A stretch of 64,000 bases of DNA, taken from NCBI GenBank assembly GCA_023548195.1, contig JAJHZJ010000808.1, forward strand, positions 62,001-126,000, read 5' to 3'. Under the pieces are notes generated by a model. The model was not told where the DNA came from. It saw only the letters and a list, made by a program, of their open reading frames with translations, and made no database searches. Shown here piece after piece: positions 1 to 11,316 of this stretch. The number at the start of each line of letters is the position of its first letter. Position 1 is the first letter of the stretch. Made by a program: the position numbers and the translations under genes. Source of the stretch: Bettongia penicillata ogilbyi. Taxonomy: Eukaryota; Chordata; Mammalia; Diprotodontia; Potoroidae.

Positions 1-365
1 CTAGTGAACTTGTGAACCTCCTTTTTCATTTGGTCTGTTCTGCTGTTTATGATATTATTCTCCTCATTTATTTTTTAGACCTCTTTTGCCATTTGAGTTA
101 GTCTATTTTTAAAGGTGTTACCTTCTTCAGCATTTTTGGGGTCTCCTTTAGCAAGCTGTTGACTTGTTTTTCATGATTTTCCTGCATCATTTTCATTACT
201 TTTCCCAATTTTCCCCATTGGGGCATTTTCACAGTCAATTACTTCACTTTTGAGCCCTTTATCAAGTGGCGGATATATACTATCCCAGACTTCAGAGGTT
301 TTGTGCATTTGTTCTCTGAGATATATCTAGGGGCCTGTAAGTTATCAGTTCCTCCCAAAGTCGGT
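1..365 (-). mobile_element. L1/HAL1 ORF1 fragment, minus strand
   Basis: Read on the minus strand, this matches the coiled-coil part of the ORF1 copy seen at 11480-11770: the same run of codons (about LLKETPKMLKK / VKETQKNAEE type) and the same order of coiled-coil heptads. It is ORF1 only, is cut at the window edge, and carries stops. It abuts a plus-strand L1 ORF2 fragment near 366, so the two halves lie in opposite orientation. That arrangement suggests either a 5' inversion (twin priming) of one L1 insertion or two separate insertions. Confidence 0.8.
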
Positions 366-529
366 TAATCAAGGGAGAGGGAAACTATATTCTACTAAAA
401 GGTACTATAGAAAATTAAGTAATATCAGTAATAAACATAGATGCAGCAAATTCATAGCAGCCAAATTTTAAAGAAAAAGTTAAATGACTTACAGGAGGAA
501 GTAGTAAAAGTACATTGGTAGAGGATCTC

Positions 530-535
530 AATTAC
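530..535 (+). repeat. target-site duplication AATTAC, left copy
   Basis: Left copy of the 6-bp duplication made when the retrovirus integrated. The identical right copy is at 953-958, and both belong to the host L1 sequence. Confidence 0.88.
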
Positions 536-634
536 TGTTAGGGGCCAAGCTCAGGACCGGCCTTGGGAGCTGGCTCCACCCTCAGGGAGCTGGCTGTGCC
601 CTTAGGGAGGAACATGGGTGGGGCTCTGGCTGGG

Positions 635-643
635 GATATAAGG
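635..643 (+). promoter_or_regulatory. LTR TATA-like box
   Basis: GATATAAGG sits about 70 bp upstream of the AATAAA at 707, the usual U3/R spacing for an LTR with a short R region. It would drive plus-strand transcription into the L1 remnant. Activity is unknown. Confidence 0.6.
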
Positions 644-706
644 AGCTGTCAGGGAGGGATCAGAGAGAGAGATGTAACCAAGAAAGAGATGTAGAAGGAC
701 GCCATC

Positions 707-712
707 AATAAA
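707..712 (+). terminator. LTR polyadenylation signal AATAAA
   Basis: AATAAA inside the LTR, downstream of the TATA-like box. It would place the R/U5 border roughly 15-25 bp further on. The rest of the LTR (to 952) is then an unusually long, CpG-rich U5. Confidence 0.65.
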
Positions 713-952
713 GTGAAGAGCACTGACAACCTCGGCGAGTGTGTAGTCATTGTTCCCTCCGTGGAGGAGGGGACAGCCTTGTCGCGCAGCTAGGCCATAC
801 GGTCACACTGCAGGGACCGGAGACGTCCGAAGACCGCGAACAGGTGAGCAAGACTGAGGGAGCCTGGTGGGGTCATTTGGGGTTAAGAAGCCCAACTAAG
901 CCGAGGCCGGGGAATAGCCCCATGCGTAGAGGTCAGGGAATCGCCCCGAACA

Positions 953-958
953 AATTAC
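953..958 (+). repeat. target-site duplication AATTAC, right copy
   Basis: Right copy of the 6-bp duplication flanking the solo LTR. The L1 reading continues directly from it (CTCTTTCAGGTTAGATAAA). Confidence 0.88.
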
Positions 959-2164
959 CTCTTTCAGGTTAGATAAATTTAACCATTAAATAAGAAAGAG
1001 GATGAATAGAATTTTAGAAAAGTTAGATATCCCAGGTCCCTGAAGAAAATTGAATGGGAATAGAGAATATATCTTTTTTCAGCTGTACATGGCATAATCA
1101 GAGAAATTGACTTTATTAGGGCATAAAGATCCCACCAAAAATGCAGAAGGACAGAAATATTAAATACATCCTTTTCATACCATCATGCAATAAAATTACA
1201 TTCAAATAACAGCTTTGGAAACATAGATTAAAAATTAATTTGGAAACAAAATAATTGAAAACTAGAAAAATAAGTGGGCCAAAGAACAAATTGGGGAAAC
1301 AGTTAGCAATTTCATTAAAGATAATGACAACAATGATATTACATACCAAAATTTGTGTGAAGTCAAATCAGCACTCAGGGGAAATTTTATATTTTTAAAG
1401 TTAAAATACCAATGATTTCAGCTTGCAACTGAAAAAAAACTCTATCAAAAGAACAAATTAAAAATCCTCAGTTAAATACCAAAATAGAATCCTGAAAATC
1501 AAAAGAGAAATTAATATAAGTAAAAGTAAAAAAAATGAATAAATAAAAATAAGAAAATGAAAACTATAATGAAAAGAAATAAAAAAAACTAATAAAATAG
1601 ATAAACCATTGGTTAATTTGGCTTAAAAAACAGGAAAATGAAAACCAAATAGACAGTATCAAAATGGAAAAGAATTTTATCAAAAAATTAATTAGTGATT
1701 TCAACACTAATTAAGATGAACCAAAACAGTTGGTAGAAGTTATTTTGCCCAAATACATGCCAATAACCCTCACAACCTAAATAAAATGGGGAAATATTTA
1801 TAAAAATATAAATTGCCCAGATTAATGAAATTAGAAAATAGAATATAAACAACAGTATCTTAGAGAAAGAAATTGAGCAAACCTTACATGAATTCCTTAG
1901 GATAAAATCTTCAGGATCAGATGAATTTACAAGTGAATTCTACCATAGAAAGAATAATTGATTTCAATGCTATATTCACTATTTGAAAAATAAGTAAAGG
2001 AGTCCTACCAAATTCTTGGTATGGAGGGGGTTCAGTCATTTTAGTAATATATGACACAAATACAGTTTTCATATCTATACCAGGAGATAAAAAAAAGAGA
2101 AAACTATAGAACAATTTCCTTAATGAATATAAATGCAAAAATTCTAAATGGAAAGCTAGCAAAG

Positions 2165-2736
2165 AATAATAATAACTTAAGGTTAATGGTAAGTAGGGAG
2201 AAGAATTAAAGATCTTCCCTGTCCATTAATAGGCCTTATACCTTTTTCTTAATTTCTATTGAGGCATTGGATCAGAAGTTTCTGTCCTCTGGCTCTGAAA
2301 AGTGTATAAATACTCAGAGGTGAGGTTTTGTTTTGGGGCTTAGTTTTTGGAAGAAGGTTTGTATGCCAGATGAGACTCTAGGAAGCCTTTAAGGAGTCAC
2401 CTCTCCTTCTGGTTTTGAAAACCCAGATATTGGTGCCTCTTTCTCTCATAACTCTACATGTACATAATGGTCCGACAGTTGGATCTGTCTGTTGATCTGT
2501 GATGTATGTATTGCTCACAGTCAGAGAGTTTGGAAGCCCTGTCTGCTGATCTCTATTTATCTATATTTTCTCTGAAGTTCAGGGTGCTGAATTTTCCCTC
2601 TGAACTAAGTGAATGATATATGAGCTTGATTAAAATAGATTTTTGATCTCTCAAAAGTTGCTTTCCTTTTAGAAAAGCAGATCTAAGAACCTGTACAGGA
2701 GGCCCTCCCTTGCATGCCAGGAACCTTGCTGTTACA
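2165..2736. mobile_element. 572-bp LTR-like insertion in the L1
   Basis: The L1 ORF2 text stops after GCTAGCAAAG (2155-2164) and resumes at CAAAGAGACTACTGCAATAT (2737-2756), so the sequence between is a later insertion flanked by CAAAG (or CAAAGA). It holds a TATA-like GTATAAATACTC near 2305 and ends TTACA. The left end does not show the TG expected for an LTR. A decayed class III (ERVL/MaLR-like) solo LTR fits the 5-bp duplication and size, but I do not recognise the family. Confidence 0.55.
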
Positions 2737-5074
2737 CAAAGAGACTACTGCAATATATCACAAATATCATACAATATGACTAGATGGGATTTACACAAAG
2801 AACAAAGGGCTGCTTCAATATTAGCAAAACTATAAGCCTAATTGGCCAATCCAAAATAAAAACAAAAAGAATAATATAATTATTTCAAAAGATACAGAAA
2901 AATCCTTTGACAAAATCCATTACCTATTCCTATTTAAAGAATTAGAAAGAAAGAGATAAATGATAAATAGTATCTATTTAAAACTAAAAGCAAGCATTAT
3001 CTGTAATGAGGATAATGCAGAAGCTTTCCCAATAACAGTGAAGTAAAAATATCCATTATCACAATTATTATTCAGTATTTATCTAAAAATGTTGGCTATA
3101 GAAAACATAGACGAATAATAAATTGAAAGAATAAGAACAAGTGAACAGGAAGCAAAACTTTCACTCCTTGCAGATGATCTGATTGCATACTTAGAGAACC
3201 TAGAGCATTAACTTAAAAACTAGTTGAAACAGTTAACAACTTTAATACAGTTGCAGGATATACCCACTGAAATCATTAGCCTATCTATATATTATGCTCA
3301 AAACCCAGCAAGAAGACATAGAAAGAGAAAAATTCCAGTTAAAATAATGACAGATAGTATAAAATACTTGGGAGCCTACCTGCCAGGATCCACCCAGTAA
3401 CTAAATAAGCATAATTATAAAAATTACATTTTTCACACAAGTAAACAATTTGGGAAATACTAATTGCTTATGGGCAGGCCAAGTCAATGTAATAAAAATG
3501 AAAATTCTACTTCAATTTACTTATCAGTTTATTTTATGGGGCTAGAAAAGTAATGTTATTCTTCTGGAAGAATATCAAGGAAATCAATGAAAAAAACATG
3601 AAGGAAAGAAGAAGTTGCAGATTTCAAATTATATTACAAAGTAATAATCATTAAAACAATCTGGTACTGGTTAAGAAAAAGAGTGGTAGACGAGTGAAAT
3701 AGATCAGGTGCACCATATACCGCAGTAAATCACCACAGTAATCTATTTTTGATAAACCCAAAGACCCAAGCTTTTGTAAGAACTCACTATTTTAGAAAAA
3801 CTACTGGGAAAATTGCAAAGCAGTCTGGCAAAAACTAGGCATAGAGCAAGATCTCACACTGTATATCAAGATCTGGTAAACACGGATAAGTGACTTAGAC
3901 CTAACGGGTGATATCATAAACAGATTAGGAGAGCATGGAAATAATGTACCTGTCAGTTCTATTGATTACAAACAAGAGATGTAGAGAATCACAAGTAAAA
4001 TGGGTAATTTTGACTAGATTAAGTTTAAAAGTATTTTCATAAAACCAATGAAGCCAAATGAGAAGAAAAGAAGGAAAAGGGGGGAAATTGCAGCCCGTTC
4101 CTCTGATAAAAACCCAACTTCCCAAGTATATAGTGAACTGAATCAAATTTATAAAAAAAGAACTATTTCTCAAGTAATAGATGATCAAAAGATATGCGCA
4201 GGCAGTTTTTGGAAGAAGAAATCAAAGCTATCGTCACATAAAAACCCCTCTAAATCACTAACACTTAGAGAAATAAAAATTAAAATAATTCTGAGTTACC
4301 ATCTCGTACCTATCAGATTGGCTAATATGACAGAAAAGGAAAATGACAGATCTTAAAGGGGATGTAGAAAAGTAGAAACACTAATGCGCTGTTTGTGGTC
4401 TAGCCATTCCAGAGAACAATTTGAAACTGATACCAGAGGGCAACAAAACTGCAAATACTCTTTGACTCAGTAATTCCACTACTAGTTTTTTTAACCCAAA
4501 GACATCAAAGGAAAAGGAAAGGGATCTATATGCATAAAAAATTAATAGCAGTTCTTTTGTGGTGATAAAGTTTTAGAAATTGAGGGGATGCCCATCAATT
4601 AAGGAATGGCTGAAGAAGATGGGGTACATGATCACGATAGAATACTATTGTGTTATAAGAATGATGAACAAGATAGGTTCAGAATAACCTGGGAAGACCT
4701 CGAAGCAAAGTGAAGTGAGCAGAACTGGAAGAATATTGTACATTCTAACAATATTGCTGATCAACTTGGGGAGACTTAGTTACTCCGATGGATACAATGG
4801 TCCAAGACAATTCTGGAGGATTCATGATAAAAAGTGGTATCCACCTTCAGAGAAGGAACTGATGAACTCTGATCACAGATTGAATAGTATTGTTTTTAAT
4901 TTTCTTCATTTTTCTTGCACTTTTTTTTGTAGAATAGCCAATATAGAAATATGCTTTGTATGGCTTCACACATATAATGAGTATCATATCATTTGCCTTA
5001 ATGGGTGAAGAATTGGCTAGACAGAGAATTTGGAAATAAAAGAACTTTAAAAATATAAATGACATTTGAAAACA

Positions 5075-5520
5075 CATATTATGGTCTTTGTGTCTATTGT
5101 TATCTTAGTTTTACTTCCTTCTCTTGTATTACTTCATTTGTCTTTCCAAGTTTCTCTGAAATCTTCATATTCATTGTTTCTTATAGTACGTAAAATTCCA
5201 GCATATTTATGTACCACAACTTATTTATTTATTCTCCATTTGATGAGTATTTTAATTCCAAGTTTGAACAAACACAAAGAGTGCTTCTTTGAATATTTTG
5301 TTGCATATAGGAACTTTCTTTCTGTATTTGACCTGTTTTGAGTATAGTCACAGGAGTGATATCCCTGGGTTAAAAGTTATGAATACATTAGTGACTTTTC
5401 CCCATAGAATTCTAAATTGTTTTCCATTATGGTTGGGCCAATTCACATATCCACCAGACTTATCAATGTACATGACTTTCCAGAAATCCAGGGTTTCTAT
5501 GTAGTATTACAGTGTTGGAC
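5075..5520 (-). mobile_element. old L1 3' part, minus strand
   Basis: Read on the minus strand it matches the C-terminal part of L1 ORF2 (compare 39380-39700): the block around 5345-5460 corresponds to the conserved segment preceding the three-prime third. Strongly diverged. Together with the plus-strand 3' end just before it, it forms a tail-to-tail L1 pair. Confidence 0.7.
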
Positions 5521-5689
5521 ATATCACCTTATATGATGTTTTTAAAGCAAGAAAGGGATATTTTAGACTTTATCAAGAATTCTTAAGTCATAAAGGAATC
5601 ATTAAATATTTACTGTAAAATTACATTACTGGGTATATTGCCAATTTTTAACAACCATCCTAAGAGGTATAGACTATTCAGAATAGTGT

Positions 5690-6838
5690 ACGAAATAATA
5701 TAAGACATGAATATAAGACTATTACAAAAAATTATAAGAGGATCAGATCAGATTCCCTTCCCAGTTAAATGTTGGGGGAGATTTCTTAAACAAGTCAAAG
5801 AGAAGTTTGCAAGAGATAAAACATAATTTTGATGTTCCGAATTTGAAAAGTTTCTTCAGTAACAAAATCAATGGAGGTAACATAAGAAGGGAAGTTGCCA
5901 ACCAGAGGAAAATTTCTTGCATTCACCCTTTCTGACAAATGTCTGATATGCCAAACATAAGGAATTAACACAAATATAAGGCTATTTATTTTCCCCAATA
6001 GATAAGTGATCAAAAGATACAAACAACTAACTTTCAAAATAATTTCAAAATATTATCAATCATATGAAATATTGTTTTAAATTGCTTATAGAGAAATGTA
6101 AATCAGACAATTCTCAGATTTCACTGCAGAAATTACAAAAGATAGAAATAATCAATGTTTATAGGACTGTAGGGATAGAGATAACAACATACTACTAGAA
6201 GAATTGTGAATTGATTCAATCTTACTGGAAAGCAATTTGAGTTATGAAATGGCATATCTTGTGATCCAGAGATCCTATTGCTGGTTAAATATGTTAAATG
6301 GAGCAAAAACAGAGTTCCCAAAATAATCAAACCTAGACACTTAGCAAAGAACTGGAAGCAAAGGAGGTGCCAATTGATTAAGGAATAGGTAAATGATTTG
6401 TGGTATACTAATTTAAATGGAATGCGGTTGTGCCATAAGAAAGGATGAATATAAAGAATTCAGGGAAGCATTGAAGAATGATATGAATTTATGCAGAGGA
6501 AAACTAGGAAGCATCAGGAACATAATGTATACACAAAGAATAACAATGAAAGGAAACTAAACCACTATAAAATCATAATGACCAAGGTTTGTCCCAGAGA
6601 AGGGTTGAGAAAATGTTCTTTTCTCTCTCTTCAGTGCAGAAGTAAGGGATTATAAATGAGAATACTGCATGCAACATTAGATATGACTAATGTACTGAGT
6701 TATTTTCCATACTGCTTTTCTATTCTCTTTATAATCTTCATTACATGAGATGACCTGATGAGGTGAAGAGGAGGAAAAGACATATTTGGACTAAAAAACA
6801 TAAAACAAAAGATATTAATACAAAGAAATTAAAATGTT
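5690..6838 (+). mobile_element. old L1 3' part, plus strand
   Basis: Diverged L1 ORF2 C-terminal sequence and 3' UTR. The segment 5985-6030 corresponds to the conserved stretch also present at 32470-32510, 6190-6420 to that at 32660-32940, and 6420-6560 to that at 32930-33040. It ends with a purine-rich 3' UTR and an AATACAAAGAAATTAAAA end near 6830. The bases 5521-5689 show nothing I recognise. Confidence 0.75.
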
Positions 6839-8399
6839 TTTCTACCCTAGCCTGCTAAGCACAAAGCAGTAGCTCAAGTGTAAGAATCTAATTCATGTTA
6901 GGATCTAATATGGGAAAGAAATTATTCTACTAAGTATCCTCATATTCAAAACCCAACTCAAGTTTTAAAACCAAGACATTTGTGGTCTAGTTGCCTATAG
7001 AATCATAATAGGGCAATGGAATATAAATGTGGAAAAGTATAGGAAATCTACTTTACAAAGCATAATATAATTGCATAAAGTATATACCTTATTTTTCTAC
7101 TAACCTGTAATGCCATGAATGCAGCAACCAAATATTATCTAAAATTTTACACCCTCTTCAGCACCTAGCACACTACTCTGTATATAATTGAAATTTAATG
7201 AGTATTTATTGAATGACTAATACCTGAAGATATTGCTCTTTACATGTATATTTGGATTTTCACCAGACTTCATAAGACTTTTGAAGACTTCAAGGATCAA
7301 AGGAAGGAATTTCCATTGGTAGAATCATAGTCATCTTTATGGGAGAATTTTAAGGGAGAATTCTGGAGCAAGAGACCTTTTAAGATACTTCAAATTACAT
7401 TAGATAGACAATCTTGTAAGACTAACTCTATGGGCAATGCTTTGTATTTACCTAGCTAGGTCTTCTATGAAATATTTATTAAAATCAACATTTGGGCATG
7501 TTAGATATAATACTTTATATAAGTAAAAACATTTCTACTATTCTTCTTATCAATTTTTTAAAATGTTAATTAGATGCACTTAAAAAAAGCCAGAATGAAA
7601 AGCATCTTTTGAAAAGAGATATTCTTTAAAAAAACAAAATATGAGGCCAAATAATGCTCCCTTAAAAAATACTTCCCAAATGGCTCTAGTAATGATCTCA
7701 GTCTCAATTTCTGGGAAAGCTTTTGATCACTTTGAATGTACTATATATCACAATGCTGCTTTCATTTGCCGTAGAAAGTAAAACCATCATTTATCATTTC
7801 TTTTGACTTTGTTCCAAGAAGGCAACAGTTTTATGCTCTAGGATAGACAGTTGGAAGAAAATATACTATCCCCAGTATAACCACCGCTTCTCCCTAACCC
7901 CCTATCTTCCAAATTATGACTAATTTACAGAAAGAAGTCTAGGGTTCTGAGCGTGTCATGTCTTCTGAGCTTATACAGCTGTGAAGAGACGAGTTACAGT
8001 CACTAGAAGGGGACTGTCAACTGTAGTTCACTGTAGAAACTGCTAACATGTCAGCATTGAACAGGTTTTCAAAGCCTTTCCCTCCCAATGTCTTCTAACA
8101 ATGCCAACTTGGAGGGCTCACCTTTTATATGCAAATACAGTGTTCAGGACTAGCGTTCCTTATCGTATTAATATATGTATTTTTATATAAAATAATAATC
8201 CTGTATTCCTCCTCTACTCACTATCTCTCCTTGTAAAGAAAATCATTGATCAATCAATCAATAAAAGCCATAATGATTTTAATTTTCAGCAGCTTTAGTA
8301 ATCTGGCTTTGAGATTCCACATTGATCTTGACAGTTATTCTGAATTCAACTGCCTTATAGTGTTGTTTTTATAGAGTTTATACTGTTGTCATTATAGAG
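6839..8399. other. mostly unique AT-rich sequence
   Basis: No open frame of note and no gene. The only repeat I see is a weak L2/MIR-like 3' end at about 7150-7215 (CACCTAGCACACTACTCTG followed by a degenerate TTTATTGAATGA end). The rest reads as unique non-coding sequence. Confidence 0.5.
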
Positions 8400-8560
8400 T
8401 ACATTGAGACACCACATACTGTAATATAGAGAATGTGGGATTTAGAGTTAGAAAGAATTGAGTTCAAATCCCACCTCTGAAGCAAACTGGTCATGTCACC
8501 TTGGGCAAATACCTTAGCATCTTAGTGCCACATGTTCCTTACCTATATAAAGGATTGGTG
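8400..8560 (+). repeat. MIR-type tRNA-derived SINE, plus
   Basis: Carries the MIR core: a B-box-like GAGTTCAAATCCCACCTCTG near 8459, then the conserved core ending in degenerate TTACCTATATAAAGG. Non-coding Pol III-derived retroposon, diverged. Confidence 0.8.
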
Positions 8561-8904
8561 TCACTTATTTTTCTACCCACTAAAAAGTAATTACCTTTGT
8601 TAGTTATGAACACTTCTTGATTTAATCAAGCAGAGTGTGAACAGGGCTCTATACATCCTTGAATTAACTAAAGCCTTTGTGTTAGAGACTGTCATGCCCT
8701 GAGGAATTTGTATGAAAAGTAGGAGCTATCTCAGTACCAAAGAGAGATTCCAACTCTGTGATGGGAAGGCTGAAGTAAGTATAGCATTAAATCACACCTC
8801 TGAGGGGTCAAGATAGGATTGAGTTATGGCAGAGAAGGAAAATACTAATGAGCATTATTGGTTCTAATGGAATTTCAGAGTAGAAGAACACAATAATACT
8901 TCAT
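8561..8904. other. no recognisable feature
   Basis: Unique-looking AT-rich sequence with no open frame, repeat or motif I can support. Confidence 0.5.
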
Positions 8905-9195
8905 AATATTCATATATCACAATTTGTTCAGCCACTATTCAAAAAGATGTTTCTCTTTGTTGTTTAATTTTTTTTCTATCACAAACCAGGTTGCTGTGAA
9001 TATATGATTATATATGGGACCTTCCATTCTGTCTTTGCCTTCCTTGGATGACATGTCCTGAAGTAAGATTGGTAAGTTCAAAGTTCTGAATACTACATAG
9101 TTATTTTTTTTTTTATCTAATACCACAGCACTTTCCAGAATGGACCACCTCTGTAGCTCTATCAACAACTTATTATCCACTCTTTTCATCTAATG
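8905..9195 (-). mobile_element. L1 ORF2 C-terminal fragment, minus
   Basis: The reverse complement matches the L1 segment seen at 32690-32940. The plus-strand block at 9120-9180 is the counterpart of 39600-39650. A 3' fragment with no intact frame. Confidence 0.75.
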
Positions 9196-9734
9196 TGTCC
9201 TAGAACTTGGCTCAATGGTTCCTTTATTTGGGTTCTTGATGCATTCATGACTTTTCTTCTCTTGACCTAGATTCCCCATTACTCTAGCTTATCACTAAGG
9301 ACATAAAGTCATAGAGACATAGTTTCTTTGATCTTTCCTGATGGAAATGCACGGTGAACAAAGCACAAAGAAACACAAATACAGTAGTCAAACAATTAAT
9401 CCTAATGATATCATGCAAGTTTATAGGGAAACTCCTTCCAAATATTCTTTTTTGATTGCTAAGAAGGCTTAACCTTGGAAGTTATTACCTAATGTTTTTG
9501 TCTGCCACTTCCTATTCATATTGGCATGTAATTTAGTGTGCTTCCTTTTTTCCTTCCTGCCTATTTGGATCTGGATCCTGGGACTTGTGCCTTTTCTGTG
9601 TTTCTCAGGGAATAGGGACAAATGAGGAAGAATCTTTATTATTCTACTTTTATCTATGAGTAATAAGAAGTATCAAAGATTTGTCAGAAGCTAGTGTTAT
9701 AAGGAGAGGTGTTTTTATTTATTTACTTTTAAAA
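9196..9734. other. no recognisable feature
   Basis: No gene or repeat identified. Slightly pyrimidine-rich in the middle (9540-9570). Confidence 0.5.
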
Positions 9735-9930
9735 AATCAGAGCCATAATTTCATCAGTATAGGGAGTTTCTAAGTGAAGCAAACTATAGCAATGCAGATC
9801 AGCCCCTTCTCTTGGTTTCTAGGTTAAGACACTTGCCTGGGGCACTGAAAAGCTATGTGACTTATTCAGGGTCCTATAGCCGACATATGCTAGAGGCAGG
9901 ACACTGTGTCATTTCTTGTTCCTATGAGGA
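9735..9930 (+). repeat. tRNA-derived marsupial SINE, minus-sense end readable on plus strand
   Basis: Contains the SINE block with GATCAGCCCCTTCTCTTGG near 9798 and the antisense-type core GTGACTTATTCAGGGTC near 9857, ending in a GAGGCAGGACACTGTG tail. The order of the core (TGACTT...GGGTC...) is that of the reverse strand of a MIR-like core. Subfamily not assigned, so orientation is uncertain. Confidence 0.6.
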
Positions 9931-9959
9931 ATACCTACTGTAAATGATCTGATTCAAAA

Positions 9960-10165
9960 CTAGTTCAATCATCTCCTACATAAAATGCCTTTGATTTGTC
10001 CTACCCTACTTGTATTTACAAGTATGCATGTTGTTTTCAGAAGAATGTAAACTCCTTAAGGGCAGGGGTGTTTAACTTTGATTTTTATGTCCCCAGTGTC
10101 TAGCAGTGTGCTTTGCACAATGGGATTAAAAAATGTTTGTAGAATTAGATTATTGAATTGAATGG
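9960..10165 (+). mobile_element. L2 3' end, plus strand
   Basis: The L2 3' UTR signature is present in order: AACTCCTTAAGGGCAGGGG near 10050, CCCCAGTGTCTAGCAGTGTG near 10092, then a degenerate AATGTTTG...TTGAATTGAA terminal repeat at 10130-10160. Diverged fragment of an ancient LINE. Confidence 0.75.
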
Positions 10166-10195
10166 ATGCAACACTCAGTGAAGAAATAGTTACTA

Positions 10196-10212
10196 TCATA
10201 ATTTCATCCCTT
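10196..10212 (+). repeat. 17-bp target-site duplication, left copy
   Basis: TCATAATTTCATCCCTT. The right copy at 14084-14100 differs by one base (C to T at the tenth position). It flanks the whole L1/HAL1 block and marks the pre-insertion site. Confidence 0.75.
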
Positions 10213-11040
10213 GAGGGGGCAGAGTCAAGATGGTGGAGACAGAGCATGTACTCACCTAAGCTCTACAACAAACTCCTTCAGATACCTCTAAAAAGAGAAC
10301 AAGTGGCAGGCTACACTAGGAGACAGTGTTGCAGATTTCCAGCCCAGGACAGCCTGCAAGGTTGATGGGAATGATATGTTGCATAGGGATGAAAGAGTGC
10401 AGAGCGCACAGGCTGTGCCAACACAGACCCTGCCATAGCAAAGCCAAGAAGGAATCACTGGACAGACTGAAGCATAAACAGTGGATTCACAAACATATCA
10501 GTCAAGGATGGGCATTCAGAGGAACTGAGTGAGAGAGAAGTGCAGAACCCCCAGGAACAGTAGCAGTCAGTCCTGAGACTATCAGCCTAAAGATTAAATA
10601 TTTATAAATCACCTACTTGAACTTCCAGGAGCCAAGATGTTGGAATGATCTGTAAGTACTCTTCCCTCCCCTTGTTGACCTTGAAAAACCCAGAGAATAT
10701 TTCCCCAGGAAAAATCCTAGAATAGTGAGATCAGCTGAAGGAGTAAACAGTGTCTTAGATCTAGAGGCTAGGAAAATTGCAAAGGAGGTCCCTCTTGCTG
10801 TGGCTGAAGGGGACTAGTACAGACTGGGAGCTGTTGAGAACTAAGAGCATAAAGGGGATGGGGGAAATAGAATTGAGAGAAAGATAGAGAGATAGATAGA
10901 AAGAAAGAGATAGTAACTCTATCTCATAACTCATAACTGTGAATGTGAATGGGATGAACTCTCATAAAACAAAGGCAGATTGAAGAATGGATTAAAAACC
11001 ATAATCCAACAATATGTTGTTTATAAGAAACACATTTAAG
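10213..11040 (+). mobile_element. L1 5' UTR pieces joined to ORF2 endonuclease start (left part of a split L1)
   Basis: Starts with the L1 5'-end signature GGGGGCAGAGTCAAGATGG at 10215. A second 5'-start-like motif, GGAGCCAAGATGTTGGAATG, lies at 10628. A GA-rich run (10868-10912) follows, then at 10925-11040 the first part of the ORF2 endonuclease (GAATGTGAATGGGATGAACT). ORF1 is missing. The element is interrupted at 11040 by a HAL1 and resumes at 13552. Confidence 0.75.
11028..11037 (+). repeat. HAL1 target-site duplication AAACACATTT, left copy
   Basis: The L1 ORF2 text AAACACATTTAAG ends here. The same bases recur at 13552-13561, after which the L1 ORF2 frame continues. The duplication is 10 bp and may extend to 13 bp with one mismatch. 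Confidence 0.82.
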
Positions 11041-11316
11041 GGAGTAGAAAGACAACCTGCTATAGTTCTTCCCCTACAGCCCATAAAATACCTGTAAAGG
11101 TCTCTGCATAAACCCCCTGAGGGATCTGAGCCTGGGAGGCGGCCCTGCCCCCACCTGAGCACCAGAACTTAAGCTCACATTGAGTAGCAGCTGCTCCCGC
11201 TGTGTATAGCCCTGAGACTGGGAAGCAGCATTTGAATCTCAGACCCCAAACACTAGCTGGGCGGATCTAGGCAGGGGTGGACAGGAATCTCAGAACTCAA
11301 GTAACTGGCTGGGAAA

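Larger units (their letters stand above)
536..952 (+). mobile_element. solo LTR of an endogenous retrovirus (probably class II), 417 bp
   Basis: The element begins TGTTAGGGG and ends CCCGAACA, giving the canonical TG...CA ends. It is flanked by an exact 6-bp duplication, AATTAC, at 530-535 and 953-958. Removing it restores a continuous L1 ORF2 sequence (compare 13840-13890). A TATA-like GATATAAGG lies at 635-643 and AATAAA at 707-712, followed by a CpG-rich U5-like part. There is no second LTR or internal viral sequence, so this is a solo LTR left by LTR-LTR recombination. A 6-bp duplication fits class II (beta-like) ERVs. Confidence 0.9.
953..4870 (+). pseudogene. decayed L1 ORF2 (endonuclease / reverse transcriptase)
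   Basis: ORF2p nicks DNA with an N-terminal endonuclease and copies RNA with a reverse transcriptase. Only fragments of its frame remain, broken by many stops and indels. The palm-domain catalytic motif, normally FADD in L1, reads LADD at 3167-3178, so both aspartates are still encoded but Phe is lost. The 572-bp block at 2165-2736 falls between codons upstream of that motif. The C-terminal region at 4600-4870 carries the short conserved stretch also seen at 32860-33000. The product cannot be active. Confidence 0.8.
366..5062 (+). mobile_element. L1 ORF2 and 3' end, plus strand, with two later insertions
   Basis: A long decayed L1 of the marsupial type. It starts in the endonuclease part of ORF2 (366-535 and 953 onward match the second copy at 13690-14080), continues through reverse transcriptase, and ends with the C-terminal part of ORF2 (about 4560-4870) and a short 3' UTR finishing near 5062 in an A-rich end. 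Two later insertions split it: 536-952 and 2165-2736. Order, strand and the shared segments at 3150-3220, 4030-4340 and 4600-4870 support one element. No long reading frame survives. Confidence 0.88.

Noticed and set aside
739..972. 77-codon frame in the solo LTR
   Set aside because: It lies in U5-like CpG-rich sequence and runs across the LTR end into L1; not a gene.
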